Assembly (NCBI RefSeq): GCF_040655735.1
Contig: NZ_JBFAKK010000007.1
Location: 124,001 to 188,000 of the forward strand
Source: Phytomonospora sp040655735
GTDB taxonomy: Bacteria; Actinomycetota; Actinomycetes; Mycobacteriales; Micromonosporaceae
DNA: 64,000 bases
Direction: 5' to 3'
Within the stretch, counting starts at the first letter, position 1. Each line of letters opens with the position of its first letter. A model generated the notes under the pieces. It made no database searches and had not been told where the DNA came from. It was given only the letters and a program-made list of their open reading frames with translations. Below are positions 24,567 to 32,349 of this stretch, one piece after another. The position numbers and the translations under genes are program-made.

Positions 24567-25658
24567 ATGCGCCCCATCCGCACCACCGCCATCGGCGTCC
24601 TCGCCGGCGGCCTTCTCGTCGCGGCGGCCGTCGCGACACCCGCGTCCGCGGCCCCGCCGACGCCCACGCTCACCCTTCCCGCGCCGACCGGTCCTTTCCC
24701 GGTCGGCGTCGGTGACTTCCACCTGGTCGACGAGTCGCGCGCCGACCCGTGGGTCCCCACCGAGAACCGCGAACTCATGGTCACGGCCTGGTATCCGGCC
24801 CGGGCGGCCGTCGGCGAGCTCGACCCGTACGTCAGCGCGGCCGAGTCGCCGCTGATCCTGGGCAGCCTCGGTGTCCCGCCCGAGGTCCCGCCGGAGGCGC
24901 TCAGCACGATCGCCACGCACTCCTACGTCGACGCCCCGATCAAGGGCCGCCGGCTCCCGACGGTCGTCCTGTCGCCCGGCTTCTCCATGCCGCGCTCCTC
25001 GCTGACCGGCCTCGCCGAGGATCTCGCCAGCCGCGGCTACCTGGTCCTCGGCGTCGACCACACTTACGAGGCCTCGGCGATCACCTTCCCCGACGGCCGC
25101 GTCACCGAGTGCCTGGTCTGCACCCTCGACCCCGAGGGCTCCGACGTCGCGCTCGGCCGCGCCGCCGATGTCTCCTTCGTCCTCGACGAGCTGATCGGCA
25201 CCCTTCCCGTCGACGAGAACCGCATCCTGATGGGCGGGCACTCGATGGGCGGCGCCTCGGCGGTGCCGCTGCTCGCCTCCGACGACCGGGTCCGCGCGGG
25301 CTTCGACATGGACGGCACCGTCCACGTCCCGCCCGCCGGTGAGGGCGCGGAGAAGCCGTTCATGCTGCTCGGCGCCCCGCACCACGCTCCCGACGGCGAA
25401 TACGGCCCGAAGTGGACGGAGGTCTACGGCCAACTCCAGGGCTGGAAGCGCTGGATCACCGTCGACGGGACCGGCCACTCCTCCTTCACCGACTACGCAC
25501 CGATCGCCGACCAGCTCGGCCTCCCGATGGGCACCACGCCCGGCGATCGCGCGCTGGAACTGACGCGCACCTACGTCGGCGCCTTCGCCGACCGGCACCT
25601 GCGCGGACTGCCGCGGCCGGTGCTGAACCACTCCTGCGGTGAGGTCCACGTCTGGTAG
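24567..25658 (+). CDS. Secreted alpha/beta hydrolase (PAF-acetylhydrolase/lipase-like)
   Basis: A 363-residue exported enzyme. The signal peptide is clear: Arg at positions 2 and 5, a hydrophobic core (GVLAGGLLVAAAVATP) and an ASA cleavage site near residue 28. The mature part has the nucleophile motif GGHSMGGAS, an Asp-containing strand MDGT, and a catalytic His in GTGHSSFTD, the pattern of the platelet-activating-factor acetylhydrolase and Streptomyces exfoliatus lipase group. The pair CLVC and a late Cys could form disulfides. It ends in a 16-bp-stem terminator. Confidence 0.88.
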   Translation: MRPIRTTAIGVLAGGLLVAAAVATPASAAPPTPTLTLPAPTGPFPVGVGDFHLVDESRADPWVPTENRELMVTAWYPARAAVGELDPYVSAAESPLILGSLGVPPEVPPEALSTIATHSYVDAPIKGRRLPTVVLSPGFSMPRSSLTGLAEDLASRGYLVLGVDHTYEASAITFPDGRVTECLVCTLDPEGSDVALGRAADVSFVLDELIGTLPVDENRILMGGHSMGGASAVPLLASDDRVRAGFDMDGTVHVPPAGEGAEKPFMLLGAPHHAPDGEYGPKWTEVYGQLQGWKRWITVDGTGHSSFTDYAPIADQLGLPMGTTPGDRALELTRTYVGAFADRHLRGLPRPVLNHSCGEVHVW

Positions 25659-25666
25659 ATCACCCC

Positions 25667-25703
25667 GGGAAACCCCGTCCGAACAGCTCGGACGGGGTTT
25701 CCC
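25667..25703 (+). terminator. Hairpin after the secreted hydrolase
   Basis: A perfect 16-bp stem (gggaaaccccgtccga and its complement) with the loop acagc. It begins nine bases after the stop codon. Confidence 0.9.
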
Positions 25704-25725
25704 AGGTCACCCCTAACATAGATAT

Positions 25726-26628
25726 ATGCGAATCGAACTATGGGCGGACCCGGTCTGCGGCTGGGCCTACATCGCCCGGCGCCGACTGGCCACCGCCCTC
25801 GCCGAGTGGGACGGCGAGCCCGTCGAGCTCGTCTGGCGGCCGTTCCGCATCGACCCGACCGCCCCCGACCCCGCCGTGAGCGCGCCCACCGACGAGGACG
25901 CCTTCGGCATCGCCCGCGTCGCCGCCGCCGAAGGCCTCGGCCCGCGGTGGGGCGCCGCCTGGCGCGGCGACACCGAAGCCGCCCACCGCCTGCTCGTCCT
26001 CGCCTTCGACAAGGGCGGACCCGAACTCCAGGACGCGCTCGCCGAGCGGCTCATGCGCGCCCACCACATCGAGGCCCGCAACATCACCGACCGGGAAACC
26101 CTGACCGCCCTGGCCGCCGAGGCGGGACTCGACGACGCCGGCGAGCTCCTCGACGGCGACGCCGCGCGCACGACCCTGCGCGAGGAAATGCTGCGCGGCA
26201 AGGCCATCGGCGTGACCTCCTCGCCGACCTTCGCCGTCGGCGAGCGGCTCCTGCGCGGCGCCCAGACCCCCGGCGAGATCCTCGACTTCCTCCGCGACAG
26301 CAACGACGCCGTCGCCCTGCCCGAGGAGGTCCGCCGCCTCCGCCACGCCGAGGCGCTGCTGGGCCTCAACGACCCGCTGGGCGCGCTGGTCCTGCTGCGG
26401 CCGCTGCTCGACGACTTCGGCCGCGACCCCAACGTGCGGATGCTCGCCGCCCGGGCCTACTTCGCCTCGGCGCAGCTGCGCCGGGCCGAGGAGATCCTGA
26501 GCGAGCTGGTCGAGGCCAACCCCGGCGACTTCTACGCCCGCTACATGCTGGGCCGCACCCTGCGCCGGATGGGCCGCGCCGACGAGGCCGCGCCGCACCT
26601 GGCGCTGACCGCCGAGATGTTCGGTTAG
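25726..26628 (+). CDS. DsbA/FrnE-like thioredoxin-fold protein with TPR-like tail
   Basis: A 300-residue fusion. Residues 1-195 are a DsbA-family (FrnE-like) thioredoxin fold with helical insert and the cis-Pro strand GVTSSPTFAVG. Residues about 200-300 form helical TPR-like hairpins (LRHAEALLGLNDPLGALVLLRPLL; AARAYFASAQLRRAEEILSEL). The active site reads DPVCGWAYI: only Cys11 is present and the second cysteine of the usual CPWC is Ala14. It can therefore not be a standard dithiol oxidoreductase. A single-Cys isomerase, mycothiol-linked or chaperone role is possible. TAACAT lies 6 bases before the ATG, so it is probably leaderless. Confidence 0.82.
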   Translation: MRIELWADPVCGWAYIARRRLATALAEWDGEPVELVWRPFRIDPTAPDPAVSAPTDEDAFGIARVAAAEGLGPRWGAAWRGDTEAAHRLLVLAFDKGGPELQDALAERLMRAHHIEARNITDRETLTALAAEAGLDDAGELLDGDAARTTLREEMLRGKAIGVTSSPTFAVGERLLRGAQTPGEILDFLRDSNDAVALPEEVRRLRHAEALLGLNDPLGALVLLRPLLDDFGRDPNVRMLAARAYFASAQLRRAEEILSELVEANPGDFYARYMLGRTLRRMGRADEAAPHLALTAEMFG

Positions 26629-26640
26629 GGCGTGCCCTAG

Positions 26641-26800
26641 GTCGTGTCCGGGTGATCACTGCGGGGCTGCGGCGGACTCGTTTTCCCCCTGGCGGCACCG
26701 TTCCTTCGCCCAGGTACAACACCGGTACCAGGGCGAAAGAACGGCTTGCCAGAAGAAGAACGAGCCTCGCCTCGCACCCACAAGACCACCAGGACACGCC
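26641..26800. mobile_element. 160-bp MITE with CTAG target duplication
   Basis: The element is almost entirely an imperfect inverted repeat: the left arm (about 26641-26717) pairs with the right arm (about 26725-26800) around a ~7-base loop. Terminal bases are gtcgtgtccgggtga on the left and, read on the other strand, ggcgtgtcctggtgg on the right. CTAG directly flanks both ends (26637-26640 and 26801-26804), consistent with the YTAR target duplication made by IS5-type transposases. There is no coding capacity. It lies between the DsbA-TPR gene and the regulator of the ABC operon. Confidence 0.8.
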
Positions 26801-26840
26801 CTAGCGCGTCCCAACGCGCGTGCCGCTCGTCACTGCCGAA

Positions 26841-26866
26841 CATTATCGTTATCGAGAATGATAATG
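26841..26866. promoter_or_regulatory. 26-bp AT-rich palindrome, likely auto-operator
   Basis: cattatc at 26841 and gataatg ending at 26866 form the ends of a 26-base near-perfect palindrome (about 22 of 26 positions symmetric). TAATGT at 26862-26867 would be the -10 box of the regulator, 6 bases before its ATG, so a bound protein would block transcription. It resembles Fur/Zur-type ATTATC boxes but the adjacent regulator is not Fur-like. It is the most AT-rich short stretch in the area. Confidence 0.6.
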
Positions 26867-26873
26867 TTGCGGC

Positions 26874-27413
26874 ATGGAACCCCTCGACGTCTGGGCCGAA
26901 CTGGTCCTCCACCCCGTGCGCATCCGCATCCTGCGCGCCATCGCCGGTCACCGCCGCACCACGCGCGAGCTGGTCGAAGACCTCCCCGACGTCCCGCAGG
27001 CCACCCTCTACCGGCACCTGGCGGCCCTCACCAAGGGCGGCGTCCTCGAGATCGCCGAGGAGCACAAGATCCGCGGCGCCGTCGAGCGCGTCTACGCCCT
27101 ACCCGCCGGGGGACTCACCCCGGCCACCATGGCGCAGGCCACGGCCGAGGACCACGGCCGCTACTTCACCGCCTTCGTCTCCACCCTGCTGTCGGACTTC
27201 TCCCGCTACCTCTCCCGCGAGAACGTCGACCTCGCCGCCGACGGCGCCGGCTACCAGCAGACCGTCCTCAACCTCGACGACGCCGAACTCGCCGACTTCG
27301 CGCGCGGCCTCAACGAGCTGATCGCGCCCCTGCTGGCCAACACCCCGCGTGAAGGGCGCGTCCCGCGCGTCCTCGCGACCATCCTCGTGCCCGTCGATCC
27401 CGAAAGGACCTGA
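26874..27413 (+). CDS. Winged-helix regulator of ABC operon (ArsR/PadR-like)
   Basis: A 179-residue protein with an N-terminal ArsR-like winged helix (VLHPVRIRILRAIAGHRRTTRELVEDL, then PQATLYRHLAALTKGGVLEI) and a helical C-terminal domain of the kind seen in actinobacterial drug-efflux regulators. It has no cysteines for metal sensing. It heads a four-gene operon (regulator, small protein, ABC ATPase, ABC permease) and probably binds the palindrome overlapping its own -10 box. The ATG has no leader. Confidence 0.85.
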   Translation: MEPLDVWAELVLHPVRIRILRAIAGHRRTTRELVEDLPDVPQATLYRHLAALTKGGVLEIAEEHKIRGAVERVYALPAGGLTPATMAQATAEDHGRYFTAFVSTLLSDFSRYLSRENVDLAADGAGYQQTVLNLDDAELADFARGLNELIAPLLANTPREGRVPRVLATILVPVDPERT

Positions 27414-27414
27414 C

Positions 27415-27765
27415 ATGGCAACCGTCACGCACACCCCCACCACCGTTCGCATCGCGTTCGGCCCCTTCGAGCGCCTGTTCACCGGCCGTGCCACGCACAC
27501 CATCCCCGTCGAGGCGATCCGGGAGGCGAGCGCGATTCCCGACGCGGTCGGCCACCTGCGCGGCGCCCGGCGCGGCCTGGAGGTGACCGGCCTGGTGAAG
27601 GTCGGCGTCTGGGGCGTGTTCGGCAGAAGGCGCACGCTGGCCGCCGCCTACCGGGGTGTGCCCGGGCTGCGGCTGGTCCTCGACGGTGACGAGTTCGCCG
27701 AGGTCGTCGTCTCCCACGCCGGTGCCGGTGAGCTGGCCGCCGCGCTCGGGCGGGTGGCCTCGTGA
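27415..27765 (+). CDS. Small protein of ABC operon, unknown function
   Basis: A 116-residue protein with mixed beta/helix character and no membrane segment or signal peptide. It contains VEAIREASAIPDAV and a strand-loop GVWGVFGRRRTLAAAYRGVPGLRLVLDGD, which looks like a PH-like or membrane-edge fold, but I do not recognise a family. The ATG at 27415 lies one base after the regulator's stop and has AAAGGA upstream. Its own stop overlaps the ATPase start by four bases (GTGA), so it is translationally coupled and probably serves the transporter. Confidence 0.7.
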   Translation: MATVTHTPTTVRIAFGPFERLFTGRATHTIPVEAIREASAIPDAVGHLRGARRGLEVTGLVKVGVWGVFGRRRTLAAAYRGVPGLRLVLDGDEFAEVVVSHAGAGELAAALGRVAS

Positions 27766-28463
27766 AGATCGAGATCGCGGGCCTGAGCAAGCGCTTCGGG
27801 CGCGTCACGGCCGTCGACGGCCTGAGTTTCACCGCCCGGCCCGGCGCCGTGACGGCCTTCCTCGGCCCGAACGGCGCCGGGAAGACCACGACGATGCGGA
27901 TCCTCCTCGGCCTTGTCGCGCCCACGTCCGGCACCGCGACGATCGGCGGGCGCGCCTACCGCGACCTGCCGCACCCGACGCGGACGGTCGGCGCGGTGCT
28001 CGACGCCGCCGGGTTCCACCCGGCCCACAGCGCCCGCGACCACCTGCGCGTCTACGCCGCCATGGGCGGTCACCCCGACGCGCGCGTCGCCGAACTCATC
28101 GACCGCGCCGGCCTCACCGCGGCCGCCGACCGCCCCACCCGCGGCTACTCCACCGGCATGCGCCGCCGCCTCGCGCTGGCGACCGCCCTGCTCGGCGACC
28201 CGCAGGTTCTCGTCCTCGACGAACCGGGCAACGGCCTCGACCCCGAAGGAGTCGTCTGGCTCCGGGAAACCCTGCGCGACCTGGCCCGACGCGGCCGGAC
28301 CGTGCTCGTCTCCAGTCACGTCCTCGGCGAGGTCGACCGGCTCGCCGACGAGGCCGTCGTCATCCGCGACGGCCGTCTCGCCGCCGCCGGACCCGCCGAC
28401 GGCGACCTCGAAGCCATGTACCTCGACACCGCTCTCGGCACCGCCAAGGAGGCCCGGCCGTGA
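27762..28463 (+). CDS. ABC transporter ATP-binding protein (ABC-2 type)
   Basis: A 233-residue ATPase: Walker A GPNGAGKTT (about residue 36), signature STGMRRRLALA in place of LSGGQ (usual for drug and bacitracin-type exporters), Walker B VLVLDEPGNGLD, and the H-loop SSHVLGEV. It starts with GTG overlapping the previous stop and itself overlaps the permease start, so expression is tightly coupled. With the permease it probably forms a drug or lipid exporter. Confidence 0.92.
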   Translation: MKIEIAGLSKRFGRVTAVDGLSFTARPGAVTAFLGPNGAGKTTTMRILLGLVAPTSGTATIGGRAYRDLPHPTRTVGAVLDAAGFHPAHSARDHLRVYAAMGGHPDARVAELIDRAGLTAAADRPTRGYSTGMRRRLALATALLGDPQVLVLDEPGNGLDPEGVVWLRETLRDLARRGRTVLVSSHVLGEVDRLADEAVVIRDGRLAAAGPADGDLEAMYLDTALGTAKEARP

Positions 28464-29248
28464 TCCGCTCCGAACTCCGCCGACTGCTCGCCACCCGCCT
28501 GGGCTGGGCGATCGTCCTCGCGCCCGCCGCGATCGGCCTCGGCCTGGTCGGCGCGATGACCGCCACCGGCCCGGAGAACTTCCAGCCGCCGATGCCCGGC
28601 CTCGACACCGCCGAGGGCGTGCGGCTCCTTCTGGGCGTGCTCGGGCTGAGCGCGTTCGTGCCGGCGGCGCTGGGGACCATGGCCGTCACCGCCGAGTACC
28701 GGCACCGCACCATTGACGCGACCTTCCTCCACGCGCCCCGGCGCGGGCGTGTCCTGGCCGGGAAACTCGTCGTCCACGCCGGGGCCGGGCTCGTCTACGG
28801 CCTGGTCCTGGCCACGACGTCGGCGGCGGCCCTCTACGGCGTGTCCGCCCTGCGCGGCACCGCCCTCGGCCTCCCGCCCGGCGAGGTGCTCGGCGTCCTC
28901 GCGCGCATCGGTGCGGCCATGGCCGTGTACCTGGTCATCGGCGTCGGCGCGGGCGCGCTCCTGCACAACCAGGTCGCCGCGCTGGCCGCCGTCGTCGGGT
29001 ACTTGTACGTCGGCGAGCCCCTGCTCATGCTGATGCCGGGCGTCGGCGGTGTGTATCCGCTGCTTCCCGGGGGTGCGACCTCGGCGCTGACCGGTTTCAC
29101 CTACGTCGCCGACGCCATGTCGGCCGAGGTGGGGACGGCGTCGATCACGCTGCTGACGCCGGTCCTGGGCGCCCTGGTGCTGCTCGGGTACGCGGTGGTG
29201 GCGGCGGTCGCGGCGGTGCTGGCGCCGATGCGGCGGGACGTGGTCTAG
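28460..29248 (+). CDS. ABC-2 type permease
   Basis: A 262-residue membrane protein with about six helices and the organisation of ABC-2 permeases. A cytoplasmic N-terminal amphipathic segment (RSELRRLLATRLGW) leads into helix 1; MAVTAEYRHRTIDATFLHAPRRGRVLAGKL is the coupling region typical of this group (20-residue portions of it are conserved in many homologues). It starts at the GTG at 28460, overlapping the ATPase stop. Its 3' end overlaps the convergent LysE gene by four bases. Confidence 0.88.
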   Translation: MIRSELRRLLATRLGWAIVLAPAAIGLGLVGAMTATGPENFQPPMPGLDTAEGVRLLLGVLGLSAFVPAALGTMAVTAEYRHRTIDATFLHAPRRGRVLAGKLVVHAGAGLVYGLVLATTSAAALYGVSALRGTALGLPPGEVLGVLARIGAAMAVYLVIGVGAGALLHNQVAALAAVVGYLYVGEPLLMLMPGVGGVYPLLPGGATSALTGFTYVADAMSAEVGTASITLLTPVLGALVLLGYAVVAAVAAVLAPMRRDVV

Positions 29249-29889
29249 GCCGCGACGGCCTTCGTCCGGTCGGTCGCCAGCTTGATCGCCAGCCCGGCCA
29301 GGACGGTGCCCATCACGTAGCGCTGCATCCGCATCCACAGTGGACGCCTGCCGAGGAAGCGGGCGATCGAACCGGCGCCCATCGCGATCAGCCCGTTGAC
29401 GGTGACGGCGATGGTGATCTGCACGAAGCCGAGCTGGACGCTCTGGAACGCGACCGGGCCGGCGGCGGGGTCGATGAACTGCGGGAGCAGCGAGACGTAG
29501 AGGATCGCGATCTTCGGGTTGAGCAGGTTGGTGACCAGGCCCATCGTGAAGAGTTTGCGAGGGCTGTCGATGGGCAGTTCCTTGGGCGCGAAGGCCGACA
29601 CGCCGCCGGGCTTGACCGCCTGCCACGCCAGGTACAGCAGGTAGCCGGCGCCGGCGATCTTCAGGACCGTGTACACGGCCGGGACCAGCGCGAACACCGC
29701 CGCCAGACCTGCCGCGGCGGCGATCACGTAGACCACGAAGCCCACGGCGACGCCGCCCAGGGAGATCAGCCCGGCCCGGCGGCCCTGCGTGATCGAGCGC
29801 GAGACCAGGTAGATCATGTTCGGGCCGGGCGTGAGGACCATGCCCAGCGAGATGGCGGCGATGCCGAGGGCGGCGTGGGCGCTGATCAC
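29245..29889 (-). CDS. LysE/RhtB family exporter
   Basis: A 214-residue protein with six membrane helices. The family signature is in the first helix region (TPGPNMIYLVSRSITQGRRAG), with a second conserved stretch NLLNPKIAILYVSLLPQF. Members export amino acids such as lysine, threonine or homoserine lactones; the substrate here cannot be told. It is monocistronic and convergent with the ABC permease gene, so neither has a separate terminator. The 144-bp spacer to the GNAT gene holds its promoter. Confidence 0.9.
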   Translation of the reverse strand: MISAHAALGIAAISLGMVLTPGPNMIYLVSRSITQGRRAGLISLGGVAVGFVVYVIAAAAGLAAVFALVPAVYTVLKIAGAGYLLYLAWQAVKPGGVSAFAPKELPIDSPRKLFTMGLVTNLLNPKIAILYVSLLPQFIDPAAGPVAFQSVQLGFVQITIAVTVNGLIAMGAGSIARFLGRRPLWMRMQRYVMGTVLAGLAIKLATDRTKAVAA

Positions 29890-30033
29890 AACGAACCTCC
29901 GGGAGTGGCGGCTGGTATTCGCAGCCTATGGATCACTCCGGGGCCTGCGGGAGGGTGAGTGGCGGGGCTCACGGGGTCGGGAAGTGCCGGCATCTCCCAC
30001 CCCACCCGCCTCCCCGCGAGCGACAATCCCCCC

Positions 30034-30639
30034 GTGGACATCCGTGACCTCACCCCCGCCCGCTGGGACGACTTCGCCTCCCTCTGCCGCCGGATGGGCG
30101 GCAACAAGGGCTGCTGGTGCATGTGGTGGCGCGAGGAGCGCGGCGCCGAACGCACCCGGCCCCGCCGGACCTCCGCCCGCGAACTCGTCGACGACGGCCC
30201 GCCGCCCGGCGTGCTCGCCTACGTCGACGGCGAGCCCGTCGGCTGGGCGGCCGTCGCGCCACGGGAGGCCTACCCGCGTCTGAACACCGCACGCGACACA
30301 CCCCCGCCCGAGGGCACCGACATGGCCGCGACCTGGCTCGTGTCCTGCTTCTTCGTCCTCGAATCCCATCGCGGCACGGGGGTTTCCCGCGCCTTGCTCG
30401 ACGGTGCCGTCGACCTCGCCCGCCGCCACGGTGCGCGGGCCGTCGAAGGCGTCCCCATCGACCGCGAGGTCGTCACCCGAACGCCCGGAGGCTCCTTCAC
30501 CGGGAGTCTGCCGATGTTCACCGCCGCCGGTTTCGCCGAGGTCGCCCGGCCCAAACCCAAGGGCCGCGTCACCGTCCGCCGGACCCTCCAGCGCCCACGG
30601 CAAAGCCCCCGACCGAACCCGGCCGGGGGCTTTCGGTGA
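30034..30639 (+). CDS. GNAT family N-acetyltransferase
   Basis: A 201-residue acetyltransferase. It carries the KGCWCMWWRE motif near the N-terminus, found in a widespread GNAT subfamily of unknown substrate, and a CoA-binding region (CFFVLESHRGTGVSRALLDGAV). I chose the GTG at 30034, 6 bases after GACAAT (a possible -10 box), over in-frame starts at 29959 that add low-complexity residues. The last codons run through a hairpin that looks like an intrinsic terminator, so the C-terminal ~12 residues may be dispensable. Confidence 0.85.
   Translation: MDIRDLTPARWDDFASLCRRMGGNKGCWCMWWREERGAERTRPRRTSARELVDDGPPPGVLAYVDGEPVGWAAVAPREAYPRLNTARDTPPPEGTDMAATWLVSCFFVLESHRGTGVSRALLDGAVDLARRHGARAVEGVPIDREVVTRTPGGSFTGSLPMFTAAGFAEVARPKPKGRVTVRRTLQRPRQSPRPNPAGGFR
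30602..30633. terminator. Terminator hairpin inside the 3' end of the GNAT gene
   Basis: A 10-bp stem (aaagcccccg with cgggggcttt) precedes the GNAT stop codon at 30637-30639 rather than following it. It also sits 11 bases past the end of the convergent carboxylesterase gene, so it can stop transcription from both sides. Confidence 0.75.
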
Positions 30640-30643
30640 ACCT

Positions 30644-32221
30644 CTACGCCATCGAGCGCCAGAACGCCAGCTCGTGGTCGCGGACGAACTCCGTCTCCGT
30701 CCACGGTCCCGGCTTGAGCGACCGCACGTTCGCGTCACCTTCGCGGACCCGGTCCCAGCCGGGGTTTCCCGACTCGGCGAAGCGTGTCCAGGTGGCGATC
30801 ATGCGCTCGGCCAGGCGGGCCTGCTCGGCACTCAGGGGCTCGAAGAAGTCGACGCCGGGAATGACCTGCATGTCGAGGAGGTAGGGGATCTCGGCCATGT
30901 GCTGCGACCAGACCGGGAAGCTCGGCTCGGGGTAGCCCGCGAACCACGGGGTTTCCTGCCTGGCGAGTTCGAACATGTAGGTGCGGGTCCACTTCGACAG
31001 CGTCTGCGCGGTGTCGTAGGTGGCCAGCGACCAGTCGCGGTCGGTCAGCGCGGTCGACAGCGCCAGGCCGGCGGAGTTGCCGTAGTCCGACAGGGGATAC
31101 CGCGCCATGATGGGCTCGGGGTCCTCGCCGACGAAGTACTGCTCGACGGCCGCGCGGTAGCCCTCGCGTGGGATGGGAGTGGCGTCGGGCCTGAGCTCCG
31201 CGCCGCCGATCATGCCGTTGGCCTCGTCGTGGTTGACGCCGACCAGGACCGGCACGCGGTTGAACCTCCCGGTGCGCAGCGCCTCCTCGACCGGCAGCGG
31301 CAGCAGGGGCGTACCCGACACGGGCCGGGGCGAGCCCCAGGCGCCGTAGGCGTCGACGATGGTCTGCGCGTCGACGGTCCGCAGGCAGGCCGCCGCGTCG
31401 GTGACGCCCTCGCAGGATTGGTGGGCGAGCGCGGCCTTGACGACCGCCTCGCTGTCGGCGATCGCCTCGGCGCGGGTCCGGCTGCCGCCGCCGACGCCGC
31501 AGGGCGCGCTCTCGACGATCGCGCGGTCGAACAGGCCGGCCGACGCCGGTGAGGCGAGGTGGTCGCAGACGCCGTAGCCGCCGCCGGACTCTCCCATGAG
31601 CGTGACGTTGCCGGAGTCGCCGCCGAAGGCGTCGATGTTGCCGGCGACCCAGCGCAGGGCGGCCTGCTGGTCTTCGAGGCCGAGGCCGCCCGAGCCGTTG
31701 ACCGAGCCTGAGTCGAGCGACGGGTCGGTGAGGAAGCCCATCGCGCCGAGGCGGTAGTTGATCGTGACGACCACGGCGTCACCGGCGAGGCGCTCGGCGC
31801 CGTAGATGTCACCGGCTCCGACCATCATGTCGGCCGGGTGGATCCACACGATGACCGGCAGGTCGCGGGCCCGGGTGGGGGCGGTGACGTTGAGGTAGAG
31901 GCAGTCCTCGTTGGCGGTCGGGACGCCGACGGGCATGGAGGCGGGCTGGGCGCAGGCGCCGCCGGGGGTGTTCGCGTCGCGCACACCCTTCCAGGCGGCG
32001 TTGGGCTGCGGGGAGCGGAAGCGCAGGTCGCCGACGGGCGCGGCGGCGTAGGGGACGCCCTCGAAGGTGCGGGTGCCGTCGGCGGTGGTGCCGCGCAGGG
32101 CGCCCTTGTCGGTGACCACGACGTCGCCGCGATTGATTCCGGCGCTCGCGGCGGTGGGCAGGACTCCCACGGCGATGGCGCCGAGTGCGAGTCCGGCGAG
32201 GACTCGTCGGGGGGTGTTCAC
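30644..32221 (-). CDS. Secreted type-B carboxylesterase
   Basis: A 525-residue enzyme. The GTG at 32221 gives a clean signal peptide (basic NTPRR, core VLAGLALGAIAVGVLP, ASA cleavage near residue 27) and has ACAGGAG upstream. The esterase fold shows the first Cys region with ANEDCLYLNV, the nucleophile GESGGGYG (GESAG variant), the Glu-loop VGVNHDEAN, and a His region SQHMAEIPYL. It probably hydrolyses carboxylic or aryl esters outside the cell. It is divergent from a TetR gene across a spacer with repeats, so repression by that TetR is likely. Confidence 0.9.
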   Translation of the reverse strand: MNTPRRVLAGLALGAIAVGVLPTAASAGINRGDVVVTDKGALRGTTADGTRTFEGVPYAAAPVGDLRFRSPQPNAAWKGVRDANTPGGACAQPASMPVGVPTANEDCLYLNVTAPTRARDLPVIVWIHPADMMVGAGDIYGAERLAGDAVVVTINYRLGAMGFLTDPSLDSGSVNGSGGLGLEDQQAALRWVAGNIDAFGGDSGNVTLMGESGGGYGVCDHLASPASAGLFDRAIVESAPCGVGGGSRTRAEAIADSEAVVKAALAHQSCEGVTDAAACLRTVDAQTIVDAYGAWGSPRPVSGTPLLPLPVEEALRTGRFNRVPVLVGVNHDEANGMIGGAELRPDATPIPREGYRAAVEQYFVGEDPEPIMARYPLSDYGNSAGLALSTALTDRDWSLATYDTAQTLSKWTRTYMFELARQETPWFAGYPEPSFPVWSQHMAEIPYLLDMQVIPGVDFFEPLSAEQARLAERMIATWTRFAESGNPGWDRVREGDANVRSLKPGPWTETEFVRDHELAFWRSMA

Positions 32222-32280
32222 GGTGGTGCTCCTGTCGGTCGGTCGGGGTTCTGGGCAGACCATAACCAGAAATTGGGCGA

Positions 32281-32342
32281 TCGCGCAAGTCGATCGCCTA
32301 AGGCGTTCGCCTAATTCGTTCGCGCAAGTGCTCTGCTAGGCT
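32281..32342. promoter_or_regulatory. Repeat-rich divergent control region (esterase/tetR)
   Basis: tcgcgcaagt occurs at 32281-32290 and 32320-32329. Between them lie cgcctaa direct repeats and the 12-base palindrome aggcgttcgcct (about 32300-32311). TAGGCT at 32337-32342 is 7 bases before the tetR ATG, the same -10 arrangement as in the tetR gene at 19.28 kb. These are the likely binding sites of the adjacent TetR. Confidence 0.55.
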
Positions 32343-32349
32343 CTTGACC

